Program-made: the position numbers and the translations under genes
From: Pedobacter ginsenosidimutans
GTDB lineage: Bacteria > Bacteroidota > Bacteroidia > Sphingobacteriales > Sphingobacteriaceae
Direction: 5' to 3'
Assembly: GCF_001442625.1 (NCBI RefSeq)
Contig: NZ_LMZQ01000013.1
Coordinates: 62,001-126,000, forward strand
DNA: 64,000 nucleotides
Notes under the pieces: generated by a model
Told to the model about the DNA's origin: nothing
Database searches by the model: none
Seen by the model: only the letters and a program-made list of their open reading frames with translations
In this document: positions 44,517 to 54,314 of the stretch, one piece after another
How positions within the stretch are numbered: the first letter of the stretch is position 1
Layout of the letters: the number at the start of each line of letters is the position of its first letter

Positions 44517-45287
44517 TTAAGAAAAAATGCTGGAGAATTCTTGTTCTTTCAATATTTTTCTGGCGAGCTGACCCGCATTATCATATATTTTATTGAAGAA
44601 GAATCCACCCATACTGATGCGCTTAACCCCAAGCGATTCCAACACTTTAAATCCTGGAAGATCGGGCATGCACATTACGTTGATGGGAAGTGAAGTAGAT
44701 TGAACTACAGCAGCAATATCACTACTATCGGTAATGCAAGGCACAAAAATCCCATCTGCCCCAGCTTCCTGATAAGATTTAATGCGTTTTTTGGTTTCCG
44801 CTAAAGCGTTTGGCACTCCCAGGAGAAAAGCATCCGTTCTGATATTCAGAAAGATATTCAGTTTCTTTTTATTGATGTGCTCAGCCACCAGAGCAACTGT
44901 TTCGGCAAACGAAGCTGCCGGCACCAAGCTTCTCTTTTCGCCCGGCAAAGTATCTTCAAGGTTAATTCCCACTGCGCCACAATCGTGTAGTTTTTCTACA
45001 TTTTCTAAAATGCCTTGCAGGTCGCGGCTATACCCAGCCTCCATATCAACGGTAAGTGGAATATTAACCATGTTGGTAATGCGCCTTGTTATACGGAGCA
45101 ACTCTTCAAAGGGCAGGTTTTCTCCATCTGGATAACCCAAGGCATTCGAAATGGCCTGACTGGAAATCCCAATGGCCCTAAAACCATTGGTTTGAAAGAT
45201 TTCTGCACTTTTCACATCCCATACATTCCCAATTAAAAGTGGGGTGGTATTTTTGTGCAGATGTTTAAATGTTTCAAAAGAATTCAT
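44517..45287 (-). CDS. isocitrate lyase/PEP mutase family enzyme
   Basis: 256 residues with a TIM barrel of the ICL/PEPM family. Metal and substrate motifs: LIGNVWDVKSAEIFQ, RAIGISSQAISNALGYPDG, VDMEAGYSRD, GINLEDTLPG, and the loop LNIRTDAFLLG. It lacks the KKCGH-type lyase loop of true isocitrate lyase and is closer to carboxyvinyl-phosphonate mutase, oxaloacetate hydrolase-like enzymes. The substrate is unknown. Probably co-transcribed with the SnoaL-like gene. Confidence 0.85.
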   Translation of the reverse strand: MNSFETFKHLHKNTTPLLIGNVWDVKSAEIFQTNGFRAIGISSQAISNALGYPDGENLPFEELLRITRRITNMVNIPLTVDMEAGYSRDLQGILENVEKLHDCGAVGINLEDTLPGEKRSLVPAASFAETVALVAEHINKKKLNIFLNIRTDAFLLGVPNALAETKKRIKSYQEAGADGIFVPCITDSSDIAAVVQSTSLPINVMCMPDLPGFKVLESLGVKRISMGGFFFNKIYDNAGQLARKILKEQEFSSIFS

Positions 45288-45373
45288 AAGCTATATCTTG
45301 TTTTAATTGATTATACATCAAAGATATAGCCCTTAAAAATCAACGGATTGTACAAATCCGAACAAAATAAAAT

Positions 45374-46186
45374 TTATGGAAAAAGCAGCTGATTTACCGG
45401 AGTAAGGTTATCCAGATAACTCGAAGGAGTAAGTCCGGTAAAGGATTTAAAGTCTCTTATAAAATGTGATTGATCAAAATATCCGCAGGCATAGGCAATA
45501 TTGGTAAATGGCTCCTCGTTTTTTGAAATCATCTTTAAACTCTGCTGAAAACGGTTAATTTTATCGTAAGATTTTGGCGAAAGCCCGGTATGCTGATGCA
45601 GTAACCGTTGCAAATAACGCGTAGTGATATTATGCCTTGATGCGATATAGGTAATATTGCTTCCCGAAGCATCTTTTAGGATACTATTTAAGATATCGGC
45701 TACCTTATTGATATAAAAGGATTTCTTTTCATGACTGATCAGTCTTTTCAACAAAAATGCCTCTAAAAGATCGATCCTTTTTTGTTCTCCCTCGGTTTCC
45801 AATAGTTTTTGATGGAGCACATCTGCACTTCCTCCGATCACATCCCGAAGATCGGTAATCGAGTCGTTAAAAACCCCCATCTGATCATTAAAAAAGTATG
45901 ATGCCGAGTGTGTATAAAATTTGATCCCAAGCATAAAATGTTTACCTACCGATCGGATAGCAAGTGGTTTTGTAATCTGCCCCCAAAGTTCAATTTTTGG
46001 TGTTTTCTTAAAACCATTGTTTACAAGCGATTCCCAACTGCCACCCCCCAGATTAAAGATTACCTCCATATCCCCACTGGGAAATACTACATCCTCAAAA
46101 GTCGAATCAGCATCCGACTTGAAAATATAATAATGCCTGATATAAGGTTTTAAGAGATCTGAAGGTAAAAACTGTTTAAATTCCAT
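45374..46186 (-). CDS. AraC family transcriptional regulator
   Basis: 270 residues from ATG 46186 (MEFKQFLPSDLL). The N-terminal domain (LKPYIRHYYIFKSD, VVFPSGDMEVIFNLGG, KPLAIRSVGKHFMLGIKF) is a ligand-binding type common in AraC proteins that sense effectors. The C-terminal helix-turn-helix is in NITTRYLQRLLHQHTGLSPKSY and ACGYFDQSHFIRDFKSFTGLTP. The frame to 46237 adds residues with no homology I know. It is upstream of the PEP-mutase gene, 87 bases away, and may control it. Confidence 0.88.
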   Translation of the reverse strand: MEFKQFLPSDLLKPYIRHYYIFKSDADSTFEDVVFPSGDMEVIFNLGGGSWESLVNNGFKKTPKIELWGQITKPLAIRSVGKHFMLGIKFYTHSASYFFNDQMGVFNDSITDLRDVIGGSADVLHQKLLETEGEQKRIDLLEAFLLKRLISHEKKSFYINKVADILNSILKDASGSNITYIASRHNITTRYLQRLLHQHTGLSPKSYDKINRFQQSLKMISKNEEPFTNIAYACGYFDQSHFIRDFKSFTGLTPSSYLDNLTPVNQLLFP

Positions 46187-46319
46187 GTATGCCAATTGAT
46201 TACAAGATCGTAAAATTAGGGCAATTCCAAGCTTCAAGATTGTAAAAATCGGAACAAATTATGCCTTATTGAGATAATTAAGTGCTGTAATCAAAGTGTC
46301 GCAGCTTAAAAATAATCCG

Positions 46320-46472
46320 TTACCGCAACAACATATCTCTAAGATATTTTAAGCCCTGATATTCTTTATCATACTGATTTACAAGGAGTGGCAAGAAATA
46401 GCTTTTACCATCCATCAAAATTTCCGATATTTGTATCATTTGGAAGTCGTGATTAAATTCAAATCCCGACAT
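46320..46472 (-). CDS. small hypothetical ORF, 50 residues
   Basis: An open frame from ATG 46472 to TAA 46320, minus strand: MSGFEFNHDFQMIQISEI ... KSYFLPLLVNQYDKEYQ and ending YLRDMLLR. Amphipathic, soluble, not recognised. It lies in the 360-base gap upstream of the AraC regulator and reads in the same direction. It may be a real small gene, or chance. The hairpin CCCCGCTAAAACAAGTGGGG at 46480-46499 lies just before its start. Confidence 0.42.
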   Translation of the reverse strand: MSGFEFNHDFQMIQISEILMDGKSYFLPLLVNQYDKEYQGLKYLRDMLLR

Positions 46473-46534
46473 TTTCTTTCCCCGCTAAAACAAGTGGGGC
46501 TTAATAAACGTTATGACAAACACAAATAAATCTG

Positions 46535-46542
46535 TAATTTTG
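46535..46542 (+). promoter_or_regulatory. -7 box of pyrE
   Basis: TAATTTTG ending 4 bases before ATG 46547, so the mRNA would have nearly no leader. This spacing is the same as for coaD and the genes at 6301 and 35569. Confidence 0.6.
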
Positions 46543-46546
46543 AGCC

Positions 46547-47212
46547 ATGTATAATAAAAGTGATATTGAATTAAAGGTAGCGGAATTTTTATTACAGATA
46601 AAAGCAATCAAATTACAACCAAATAATCCTTTTACCTGGGCATCTGGTTGGAAATCGCCAATTTATTGCGACAACAGAATTACCCTTTCCCACCCTCAGG
46701 TTAGAACTTACATCCGTCAGAAACTTGCACAGGCCATTCAGGAAGAGTTTGGTTCGGTAGATGTTATTGCAGGTGTTGCAACCGCCGGAATCCCTCAAGG
46801 CGTTTTAGTAGCTCAAGAACTTGGTTTACCTTTTATCTATGTAAGAGCGAAAGCTAAAGAGCATGGCACTGGAAGTTTAATTGAAGGCGAAGTGGTAGAA
46901 GGTCAACGTGTGGTGGTTATCGAAGATTTAATTTCAACCGGAAAAAGCAGTCTCCAAGCTGTTGATGCATTAAGAACTGCAGGTTTATCGGTAGCTGGCT
47001 TAGCGGCAATTTTCACTTACGGTTTCGAAAAAGCAGACGAAAATTTCGCAGCTGCAAAATGCCGTTACTTAACCTTATCAAACTATGGCGCTTTAATCGA
47101 TTATGCTGCCGAGCACAGCATTATTGCCAAAAGTGATATGGAATTATTAGGTAAATGGCGTTTAAATCCTTCAGAATGGGGCCAAGGACAAGTTTTGAGT
47201 TCGGAGTCTTAA
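46547..47212 (+). CDS. pyrE: orotate phosphoribosyltransferase PyrE
   Basis: Pyrimidine synthesis, joining orotate and PRPP to give OMP. 221 residues. WASGWKSPIYCDNR is the orotate-binding loop region, VIAGVATAGIPQG the next, YVRAKAKEHGTG follows with catalytic lysine, and the PRPP loop is VVVIEDLISTGKSS. Start and length normal. It is followed by an SRPBCC gene 38 bases downstream, perhaps in the same transcript. Confidence 0.96.
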   Translation: MYNKSDIELKVAEFLLQIKAIKLQPNNPFTWASGWKSPIYCDNRITLSHPQVRTYIRQKLAQAIQEEFGSVDVIAGVATAGIPQGVLVAQELGLPFIYVRAKAKEHGTGSLIEGEVVEGQRVVVIEDLISTGKSSLQAVDALRTAGLSVAGLAAIFTYGFEKADENFAAAKCRYLTLSNYGALIDYAAEHSIIAKSDMELLGKWRLNPSEWGQGQVLSSES

Positions 47213-47250
47213 GTTTGGAGTAAAAAACAAAAATCTATAAAAAATATATA

Positions 47251-47649
47251 ATGACTGTTATTGAAAGCGCAGTAGAGGTGAATAAACCAGTTGCAGAGGT
47301 TTATGCATTTCTATCCAATATGAACAATCATCAGCAACTGATGCCAGAAAATATTTACAACTGGGAATCTACAGAAGATGATGCACGGTTTACCATCCAA
47401 AATATGGCAAAATTGGCCATTAAGATTTCGAGCCGTATCGAAAATCAGGAAATAACAGCAATTCCGAGTGAAAAAGCACCTTTCGATGTAGAATTAAAGT
47501 GGACTGTAGCAGATAACGGAAACGGAACAACTACAGCTAAACACATTATCTCAGCTGATTTGAACATGATGATGAAAATGCTGGCATCTGGTCCACTACA
47601 AAAACTGGCCGATCACCAAACGGAAAAACTGAAAGAAATATTAGGGTAA
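47251..47649 (+). CDS. SRPBCC family (START-like) protein
   Basis: 132 residues of the polyketide cyclase/START-like fold: SAVEVNKPVAEVYAFLSNMNNHQQLMP, FDVELKWTVADNGNGTTTAKHIISADL, and C-terminal helix ending ASGPLQKLADHQTEKLKEIL. It binds a hydrophobic ligand in its family; ligand not known. No signal peptide. Follows pyrE and is ended by a terminator. Confidence 0.85.
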   Translation: MTVIESAVEVNKPVAEVYAFLSNMNNHQQLMPENIYNWESTEDDARFTIQNMAKLAIKISSRIENQEITAIPSEKAPFDVELKWTVADNGNGTTTAKHIISADLNMMMKMLASGPLQKLADHQTEKLKEILG

Positions 47650-47686
47650 AAAGTGATTGCACAGATTTAAATGATTGCACAGATAC

Positions 47687-47712
47687 AAAAGACGAATTAA
47701 ACCTCGTCTTTT
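47687..47712 (+). terminator. terminator after the SRPBCC gene
   Basis: AAAAGACGA (47687-47695) with TCGTCTTTT (47704-47712), then more T. The TGATTGCACAGAT unit occurs twice just before it (around 47654 and 47672). Confidence 0.8.
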
Positions 47713-47790
47713 TTTATGCGTAAAAATTCCATTGCGTTCTCTTATCAGCACATTATTTTAATACCTTAGTTTTCGAATAACCTTTAAACT

Positions 47791-50463
47791 ATGAACCTCA
47801 GATTTTTCCAGGTAACTGCTTTATTTCTTGCCCTTGCTCCTATTTCCAAAACACTTGCTCAATCCGTTACAGCCTTAAAAACCGAATATTTAGTTAACCC
47901 AATCGGTATAGATAATCCAAATCCGCGTTTTACATGGCAAATGAACGATGCCCGCCAAGGAGCCAAACAAACAGCCTACCGCGCTCTGGTAGATACCGAT
48001 TCGGCTTCGCTTGTTAAAATCAGTGCAAAACTTTGGGATACAGGCTGGGTTAAATCAGATGATAATTTGGTTATTTACTCGGGGCAAGCACTAAAACCTT
48101 TTACTAAATATTTCTGGAGGGTTGATATTGCTGATGAAAGCCAAAAGAAATCAAACAATGCATATATCGCCAACTTTGAAACCGGCATGATGAAAATGGA
48201 AAACTGGCAAGGTGCATGGATTTCGGATAATGAAAATACCAAGCTTAAGCCTGCACCTTATTTCCGAAACACCTTTACCACAACTAAAAAAATCAGATCG
48301 GCCAGGGCTTACATCGCTGCAGCTGGCTTGTACGAACTCTCTATAAATGGCAAAAAAATCGGCAACCACCGCATGGACCCGATGTATACCCGCTTTGATA
48401 GACGAACATTATACGTTACCTACGATGTAACCAAGGCCATCAGCAAAGGCAAAAATGCTATTGGCATATTATTAGGCAATGGTTGGTACAACCACCAATC
48501 GACCGCAGTTTGGTATTTCGACCGTGCTCCATGGCGAAATAGGCCAGCTTTTTGTCTTGATGTGCACATTACTTACGAAGATGGCACAACCGAAACCATT
48601 AAATCGGGTAAAGAATGGAAAACGGCTTTAAGCCCGATTATTTTTAATAGTATTTACACCGCCGAGCATTACGATGCCCGCCTGGAAAAAGCAGGCTGGA
48701 ACACGCCAGATTTTGATGATGCGGATTGGAAAAATGTGATGTACCGTTCAGCGCCATCTAAAAATATTGTTGCACAAGCCATGCACCCCATCCGCAATGT
48801 TGAAGAAATAGCCAGTAAAAGTTTAAGAAAGTTTAACGATACCACTTATCTTTTCGACCTGGGCAGGAATATCTCAGGCGTAAGCAAAATCACGGTAAGC
48901 GGACCGGCAGGAACCGTTATAAAACTGAAACATGGCGAACGTTTATATACCAACGGACACGTAGACATTTCCAATATTGACGCCCATTACCGGCCAACTG
49001 ATAATACTGATCCATTTCAGACGGATATCCTGATTTTAAACGGAAAAGGTGAACAAAGTTTTATACCGCATTTCAATTATAAGGGTTTTCAATATGTAGA
49101 AGTGAGCAGCTCCGCTCCCATCCAATTAAAAAAAGAAGATCTGGTAGGCTATTTTATGCATAGTGACGTGCCAGTTGTTGGTGAGGTTAAATCTTCAGAG
49201 CCGATCATCAATAAAATCTATTACGCCACCAACAATTCTTATCTATCGAATCTTTTTGGCTACCCGACCGATTGTCCGCAAAGAGAGAAAAACGGCTGGA
49301 CAGGCGACGCACAGATTGCAATAGAAACGGGCCTGTATGGTTTTGACGGCATTACCATTTACGAAAAATGGCTTGCCGATCACCGCGATGAGCAACAGCC
49401 AAATGGTGTTTTACCTTCCATTATCCCTACCGATGGCTGGGGTTACGAATGGGGCAACGGACCAGACTGGACCAGTACAATTGCCATTATTCCATGGAAT
49501 GTTTACCTGTTTTACGGCGACAAAAAACTACTTGCCGATTGTTACGGAAACATCAGAAAATACGTGAACCATATTGACGAAACCTATCCGACAGGTTTAA
49601 CCACCTGGGGTTTGGGCGATTGGATTCCGGTGAAATCAAAATCTCCTGTTGAACTTACTTCGACCTGTTATTATTATGCTGATGTGGTTATTCTGGCCAA
49701 GGCAGCAAAAATTTTAGGTAAAAACGATGATTATGAAAAGTACATGGCCCTGGCTAAAAAAATTAAAGATGCTTTTAATGCCAGATATTTGAATAAGGAA
49801 AAAGGGATTTATGCTTCTGGCGTACAGACCGAAATGAGTGTTCCGCTTTACTGGAAAATTGTTCCGGAAGAATCGGTTGCCTTAGTCGCCCAAAATTTAG
49901 CCAAACGCGTAGAAGCCGATGGTTTCCACCTAGATGTGGGATTATTGGGTACAAAAGCCATTTTAAATGCGCTGAGCGAAAATGGTTACAGCAACATAGC
50001 TTATAAAGTTGCTGCTCAAAAAACCTACCCTAGCTGGGGCTGGTGGATGGAAAACGGAGCCACCACTTTATACGAGAACTGGCCTATTGATGCAAAATCG
50101 GATATATCGATGAACCACATTATGTTTGGAGAAATTGGCGCCTGGTTATATAAATCACCAGGTGGTATTAAGCCAGACGAAAAACAACCCGGCTTTAAAC
50201 ATGTAATATTGGATCCGCACATTATGGAAGGCCTGAATTCTTTTGAGGCCAGTCATATTGGTCCGTATGGTAAAATTGTGAGTGCATGGAAAAGAATTAA
50301 TAATGGAATCAGGTACGATATTACCATTCCTGCAAATTCTACAGCCACTATTAACCTTCCACTTACTCATGGCATGAATAATTATGTAAATGGCAAGATA
50401 AACAACATTGGGAAGATAGATTTAGCAGCTGGTAAGTATGTAATTGAACATAAAACACCATAA
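47791..50463 (+). CDS. GH78 alpha-L-rhamnosidase
   Basis: Large secreted enzyme of 890 residues with a signal peptide ending ISKTLAQ. Domain order: Ig-like domain with LKTEYLVNPIGIDNPNPRFTW, rhamnosidase N-domain (ARAYIAAAGLYELSINGKKIG, VLLGNGWYNH-type), then (alpha/alpha)6 barrel with YPTDCPQREKNGWTGDAQ, the general-acid segment, and TTLYENWPIDAKSDISMNHIMFG (quoted only in part here) as the second catalytic region. It splits terminal rhamnose from plant or other glycans, perhaps with rhamnogalacturonan as partner to the galactan locus. It is alone, with no Sus pair. Confidence 0.92.
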   Translation: MNLRFFQVTALFLALAPISKTLAQSVTALKTEYLVNPIGIDNPNPRFTWQMNDARQGAKQTAYRALVDTDSASLVKISAKLWDTGWVKSDDNLVIYSGQALKPFTKYFWRVDIADESQKKSNNAYIANFETGMMKMENWQGAWISDNENTKLKPAPYFRNTFTTTKKIRSARAYIAAAGLYELSINGKKIGNHRMDPMYTRFDRRTLYVTYDVTKAISKGKNAIGILLGNGWYNHQSTAVWYFDRAPWRNRPAFCLDVHITYEDGTTETIKSGKEWKTALSPIIFNSIYTAEHYDARLEKAGWNTPDFDDADWKNVMYRSAPSKNIVAQAMHPIRNVEEIASKSLRKFNDTTYLFDLGRNISGVSKITVSGPAGTVIKLKHGERLYTNGHVDISNIDAHYRPTDNTDPFQTDILILNGKGEQSFIPHFNYKGFQYVEVSSSAPIQLKKEDLVGYFMHSDVPVVGEVKSSEPIINKIYYATNNSYLSNLFGYPTDCPQREKNGWTGDAQIAIETGLYGFDGITIYEKWLADHRDEQQPNGVLPSIIPTDGWGYEWGNGPDWTSTIAIIPWNVYLFYGDKKLLADCYGNIRKYVNHIDETYPTGLTTWGLGDWIPVKSKSPVELTSTCYYYADVVILAKAAKILGKNDDYEKYMALAKKIKDAFNARYLNKEKGIYASGVQTEMSVPLYWKIVPEESVALVAQNLAKRVEADGFHLDVGLLGTKAILNALSENGYSNIAYKVAAQKTYPSWGWWMENGATTLYENWPIDAKSDISMNHIMFGEIGAWLYKSPGGIKPDEKQPGFKHVILDPHIMEGLNSFEASHIGPYGKIVSAWKRINNGIRYDITIPANSTATINLPLTHGMNNYVNGKINNIGKIDLAAGKYVIEHKTP

Positions 50464-50510
50464 GATAATACAGAAGATTATATCATAAAAAACAATTTCT
50501 TCTCAGATTT

Positions 50511-50760
50511 TGTCATGTTGAGCCTGTCGAAACACATTAAAGCGTATTTAGCTAAGTCCTTCGACAAGCTCAGGATGACAGGTCCATATTTATGATGCTT
50601 GCCTCTTAAGCGAGATATCTTCCAGCGATAAATTCCGCGTTAGAGATTGTAAGGGTTCAGTACCGATCCTTCATCGGTACCGGAGCGCAGCGCAGCCCTG
50701 GAAAGCCCGGGCCCTTGCGTAGCTTGGGTAACGCCCAAATCAGTTAACAGTTGGCGATTC
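50511..50760. repeat. repeat cluster before clpB
   Basis: 50511-50580 is family A copy 3: TGTCATGTTGAGCCTGTCGA ... TCCTTCGACAAGCTCAGGAT plus GACA. 50655-50740 holds AGTACCGATCCTTCATCGGTACC, a 9-base hairpin (AGTACCGAT/ATCGGTACC), then GGAAAGCCCGGGCCCTTG. These fill much of 50464-50900; the last 120 bases are AT-rich and end in the clpB promoter region. Confidence 0.7.
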
Positions 50761-50872
50761 GCAATCCCCCAATACGACAAATTTTCAGCATAAATAACTA
50801 ATTATCAGTAATTTAGTCATGAAAATAAAAATATTACCGACAAAATTTCCGATTTAAAAATCAAAACTAACA

Positions 50873-50887
50873 TGGCATTTGTTTTGA
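50873..50887 (+). promoter_or_regulatory. sigma-54-like promoter before clpB
   Basis: TGGCAT-TTGTT-TTGA fits the -24/-12 pattern TGGCAC-N5-TTGC with two changes. Spacing from the first G of GG to the G of the -12 box is the required 12 bases. The expected start is near 50898, three bases before the ATG. A similar site (TGGCAC-AAGTG-TTGA) precedes the barrel gene at 57172. Chance is possible. Confidence 0.4.
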
Positions 50888-50900
50888 CTTAAACGGGAAT

Positions 50901-53501
50901 ATGAACTTCAACAATTTTACTATAAAAGCCCAGGAAGCAGTTCAACAGGCTTCTGAAATAGCCCAAGGCAATCAGCAACAGGCTATTGAAACGGCACACC
51001 TGCTTAAAGGTTTGCTTACTGTTGATGAAAACGTGGTTTCTTATGTTTTAAAGAAACTGAACGTTAACCTAAATTCACTAAATCAAAACTTAGATGCAGA
51101 GATTGCCAAGTTCCCGAAAGTGAGCGGAAGCAATGTCTATCTGTCATCTAATGCCAATAGCGCCCTGCAGAAAGCGCAAACATTTTTAAAAGAATTTAAA
51201 GATGAATTTGTGTCTGTAGAACATCTATTATTAGGCATACTGGCCGTTAACGATAGTACTTCAAAATTATTAAAAGAACAGGGTGTTAACGAAAAAGACC
51301 TTAAAAAAGCCATTGTAGAATTACGTGGTGATAACCGCGTAACCGACCAAAATGCCGAGGCAACTTACCAGGCTTTGAGCAAATATGCTCGAAACCTAAA
51401 CGAATATGCCGAGAGCGGAAAGCTTGATCCTGTGATCGGTCGCGATGAAGAAATCCGCCGCGTGATCCAGATTTTATCACGCAGAACCAAGAACAATCCT
51501 ATTTTAATTGGTGAGCCAGGTGTAGGTAAAACAGCCATTGCAGAGGGTATTGCCTTTAGGATTATTAAAGGTGATGTACCTGAAAATTTAAAAAGCAAAG
51601 TGGTTTATTCCCTTGATATGGGTTCGCTTATTGCAGGTGCAAAATATAAAGGCGAGTTCGAAGAACGTTTAAAAGCTGTGGTTAAAGAAGTTACCCAGAG
51701 CGATGGCGAAATCGTATTGTTTATTGATGAAATCCATACTTTGGTAGGTGCCGGTGGTGGCGAAGGAGCAATGGATGCGGCGAACATTTTAAAACCTGCC
51801 CTTGCCCGTGGAGAATTGCGTGCCATTGGTGCAACAACTTTAGATGAATATCAAAAATATTTAGAAAAAGATAAAGCACTAGAGCGTCGTTTCCAAAAAG
51901 TAATGGTTGAAGAACCAGATACCCAGGATGCGATTTCTATCCTACGTGGCTTAAAAGAACGGTATGAAACACACCATAAAGTAAGGATTAAAGATGAAGC
52001 GATCATCGCAGCCGTAGAAATGAGCCAGCGGTATATTTCAGATCGTTTCTTGCCAGATAAGGCGATCGATTTAATGGACGAGGCTGCGTCGAAATTGCGT
52101 ATGGAGATGGATAGCGTGCCAGAAAATGTGGATGCTTTAGACCGTGAAATTATGCGTTTAGAGATAGAACGCGAAGCCATTAAACGTGAAAAAGACGACA
52201 GGAAGGTTAAAGAGCTTTCAGAAGAAATTGCCAACCTATCAGCAGAGCGCGATGAATTTAAGGCCAAATGGCAAGGCGAGAAAGACCTGGTAGATGCGGT
52301 TAACAACGAATTAGAGCAGATTGAGCACTATAAATTAGAAGCCGAACAAGCAGAACGAGCCGGCGATTACGGTAAAGTAGCCGAAATCCGTTACGGAAAA
52401 ATTAAAGAGGCACAGGATAAAGTTGAAAAACTGAAAGCCGATTTAGAAAGCCAGCAAAGCGATAGCCGTATGCTTAAGGAAGAAGTTACAGCTGATGATA
52501 TTGCAGGCGTAGTAGGTCGCTGGACAGGCATTCCGGTAACCAAGCTAATTGCCAGCGAACGCGAAAAATTACTTCATTTAGAAGAAGAATTACACCAGCG
52601 CGTAGCGGGTCAGGATGAAGCGATAGAAGCCATTTCTGATGCGATCCGTCGCTCGCGTGCAGGTTTGCAGGATAAACGTAAACCAATTGGCTCTTTCATC
52701 TTTTTAGGTACAACCGGAGTAGGTAAAACTGAGCTTGCGAAAGCATTGGCAGAGTTTTTATTCAACGATGAAAATGCGCTAACACGAATCGATATGAGCG
52801 AATATCAGGAACGTCATGCAGTTTCACGTTTAATTGGAGCGCCTCCTGGCTATGTTGGTTATGATGAAGGCGGACAGTTAACCGAAGCCGTTAGGCGTAA
52901 ACCTTACTCTGTGGTATTGCTAGATGAAATTGAAAAAGCACATCCGGATGTATTTAATATCCTGTTACAGGTATTGGATGATGGGCGTTTAACCGATAAT
53001 AAAGGAAGGACGGTGAATTTTAAAAACACCATCATCATCATGACCTCGAACATTGGTGCGCATTTAATTCAGGATAACTTTAAAAACTTAAGCGATGAAA
53101 ACCGTGAGGAAGTAATTGCGAAAACCAAAAACGAATTGTTCGAGGTATTAAAACAGACCATTCGCCCGGAGTTTTTGAACAGAATTGACGAGCTGATTAT
53201 GTTTACACCGTTAAACCGCAGCGAAATCAGGAATATTGTAAGCTTGCAGTTTAAACATGTACAGCAAACATTGGCCGAAATGGGTATAGAAATGGATGCC
53301 AGTGATGAAGCTCTAGATTGGTTGGCACAATTGGGTTACGATCCACAGTTTGGTGCCAGGCCGTTAAAAAGGGTTATTCAAAAAAGAATCCTAAATGAGT
53401 TGTCGAAAGAGATATTGGCGGGTAAGATAGATAAAGACAGCAAAATTAAACTGGATATGTTTGATCATAATTTTGTGTTCCTGAACCAAAAAACAGATTA
53501 A
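50901..53501 (+). CDS. clpB: ATP-dependent disaggregase ClpB
   Basis: Hsp100 chaperone of 866 residues that pulls proteins out of aggregates with DnaK. Two N-terminal Clp repeats (residues 1-150), AAA1 with Walker [10 protein letters not shown] (Lys210) and [13 protein letters not shown], a long coiled-coil middle domain (about 400-520, [21 protein letters not shown] type), and AAA2 with GTTGVGKTE (Lys609) and [11 protein letters not shown]. The C-terminus [15 protein letters not shown] is normal. The start has no SD. Monocistronic with its own terminator. Confidence 0.97.
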   Translation: MNFNNFTIKAQEAVQQASEIAQGNQQQAIETAHLLKGLLTVDENVVSYVLKKLNVNLNSLNQNLDAEIAKFPKVSGSNVYLSSNANSALQKAQTFLKEFKDEFVSVEHLLLGILAVNDSTSKLLKEQGVNEKDLKKAIVELRGDNRVTDQNAEATYQALSKYARNLNEYAESGKLDPVIGRDEEIRRVIQILSRRTKNNPILIGEPGVGKTAIAEGIAFRIIKGDVPENLKSKVVYSLDMGSLIAGAKYKGEFEERLKAVVKEVTQSDGEIVLFIDEIHTLVGAGGGEGAMDAANILKPALARGELRAIGATTLDEYQKYLEKDKALERRFQKVMVEEPDTQDAISILRGLKERYETHHKVRIKDEAIIAAVEMSQRYISDRFLPDKAIDLMDEAASKLRMEMDSVPENVDALDREIMRLEIEREAIKREKDDRKVKELSEEIANLSAERDEFKAKWQGEKDLVDAVNNELEQIEHYKLEAEQAERAGDYGKVAEIRYGKIKEAQDKVEKLKADLESQQSDSRMLKEEVTADDIAGVVGRWTGIPVTKLIASEREKLLHLEEELHQRVAGQDEAIEAISDAIRRSRAGLQDKRKPIGSFIFLGTTGVGKTELAKALAEFLFNDENALTRIDMSEYQERHAVSRLIGAPPGYVGYDEGGQLTEAVRRKPYSVVLLDEIEKAHPDVFNILLQVLDDGRLTDNKGRTVNFKNTIIIMTSNIGAHLIQDNFKNLSDENREEVIAKTKNELFEVLKQTIRPEFLNRIDELIMFTPLNRSEIRNIVSLQFKHVQQTLAEMGIEMDASDEALDWLAQLGYDPQFGARPLKRVIQKRILNELSKEILAGKIDKDSKIKLDMFDHNFVFLNQKTD

Positions 53502-53513
53502 AACATAACAATC

Positions 53514-53545
53514 AAAATCCCACAGATTAATTTCTGTGGGATTTT
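53514..53545 (+). terminator. intrinsic terminator of clpB
   Basis: AAAATCCCACAGA and TCTGTGGGATTTT form a 13-base perfect stem (53514-53526 with 53533-53545), followed by TT. Clear intrinsic terminator, 13 bases after the clpB stop. Confidence 0.9.
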
Positions 53546-53649
53546 TTGTTTAAAATGCCCTCATTAAAAGTAACTAACATAATAGTTCGTTTTCTTGTTT
53601 TTTGTTTCAATAATGATTATTATTGATTACACACAAAAACACAAATAAA

Positions 53650-54303
53650 ATGAAACCTAAATTAATCATCATGGCGCTGCTATGCGCCGTTAGTTGGCAT
53701 TGCTATGCCCAAACTGAAAAGGGCTCTGGCTTTATAGGCGGAAGCATCAGTTTCGGAACCTCTAAACAAAACAGTTCGTCGGTCAGTTTAAACACGTTTA
53801 CCTTAACGCCAAGGGGAGGCTATTTTTTAGCCAATAATTTTGCAATAGGCTTAGAAATTCCTTTAAACCTGTCGAAACTTAGGGGCGAAAGTTATACCGC
53901 ATGGAATGAAGAATACGGATATTACGAAGAACAGCGTGGGGTAAAGGAATTTAGCCTTGGTATCTCCCCTTTCGTACGCAAATATGTGGATGTCAAAAAT
54001 CGGTTTAAGTTTTTTATGCAGGCTAACCTATTACTCCAGATCAATACTTTTAACAGGATTGATGAAGAAGGTTACTTAATCCGAACAGATGCCAAAATAA
54101 AGGGATGGGGCGCAAGTATAAGCCCTGGCTTTAGTTATTTCCTATCCAGACATGCTACTTTGGAATTTTCATTGCCAGTGGTATCTTTCTTCCATCAAAA
54201 TTATTATGCCGAAGAATCGCTCTACAATTACGACAAAACCAATAACCTGAAATTGGCGCTACAGAATTTTACCCCAACATTTACTTTCAATTATCATTTT
54301 TAA
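53650..54303 (+). CDS. outer-membrane beta-barrel protein A
   Basis: 217 residues with a signal peptide (ending CYAQ) and a small beta barrel ending TFNYHF, an aromatic terminus typical for outer-membrane barrels. TEKGSGFIGGSISFGTSKQ, GGYFLANNFAIGLEIPLNL, and a repeated pattern of alternate hydrophobic strands are seen. It is related to the barrel at 57172 (TEKG, GYFxxNNFAIG). The start is ATG 53650; a TTG at 53623 in frame adds a non-signal stretch. A near-copy of the DeoR-type repeat is 22 bases upstream. Confidence 0.85.
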   Translation: MKPKLIIMALLCAVSWHCYAQTEKGSGFIGGSISFGTSKQNSSSVSLNTFTLTPRGGYFLANNFAIGLEIPLNLSKLRGESYTAWNEEYGYYEEQRGVKEFSLGISPFVRKYVDVKNRFKFFMQANLLLQINTFNRIDEEGYLIRTDAKIKGWGASISPGFSYFLSRHATLEFSLPVVSFFHQNYYAEESLYNYDKTNNLKLALQNFTPTFTFNYHF

Positions 54304-54314
54304 CAGCTTATAAA

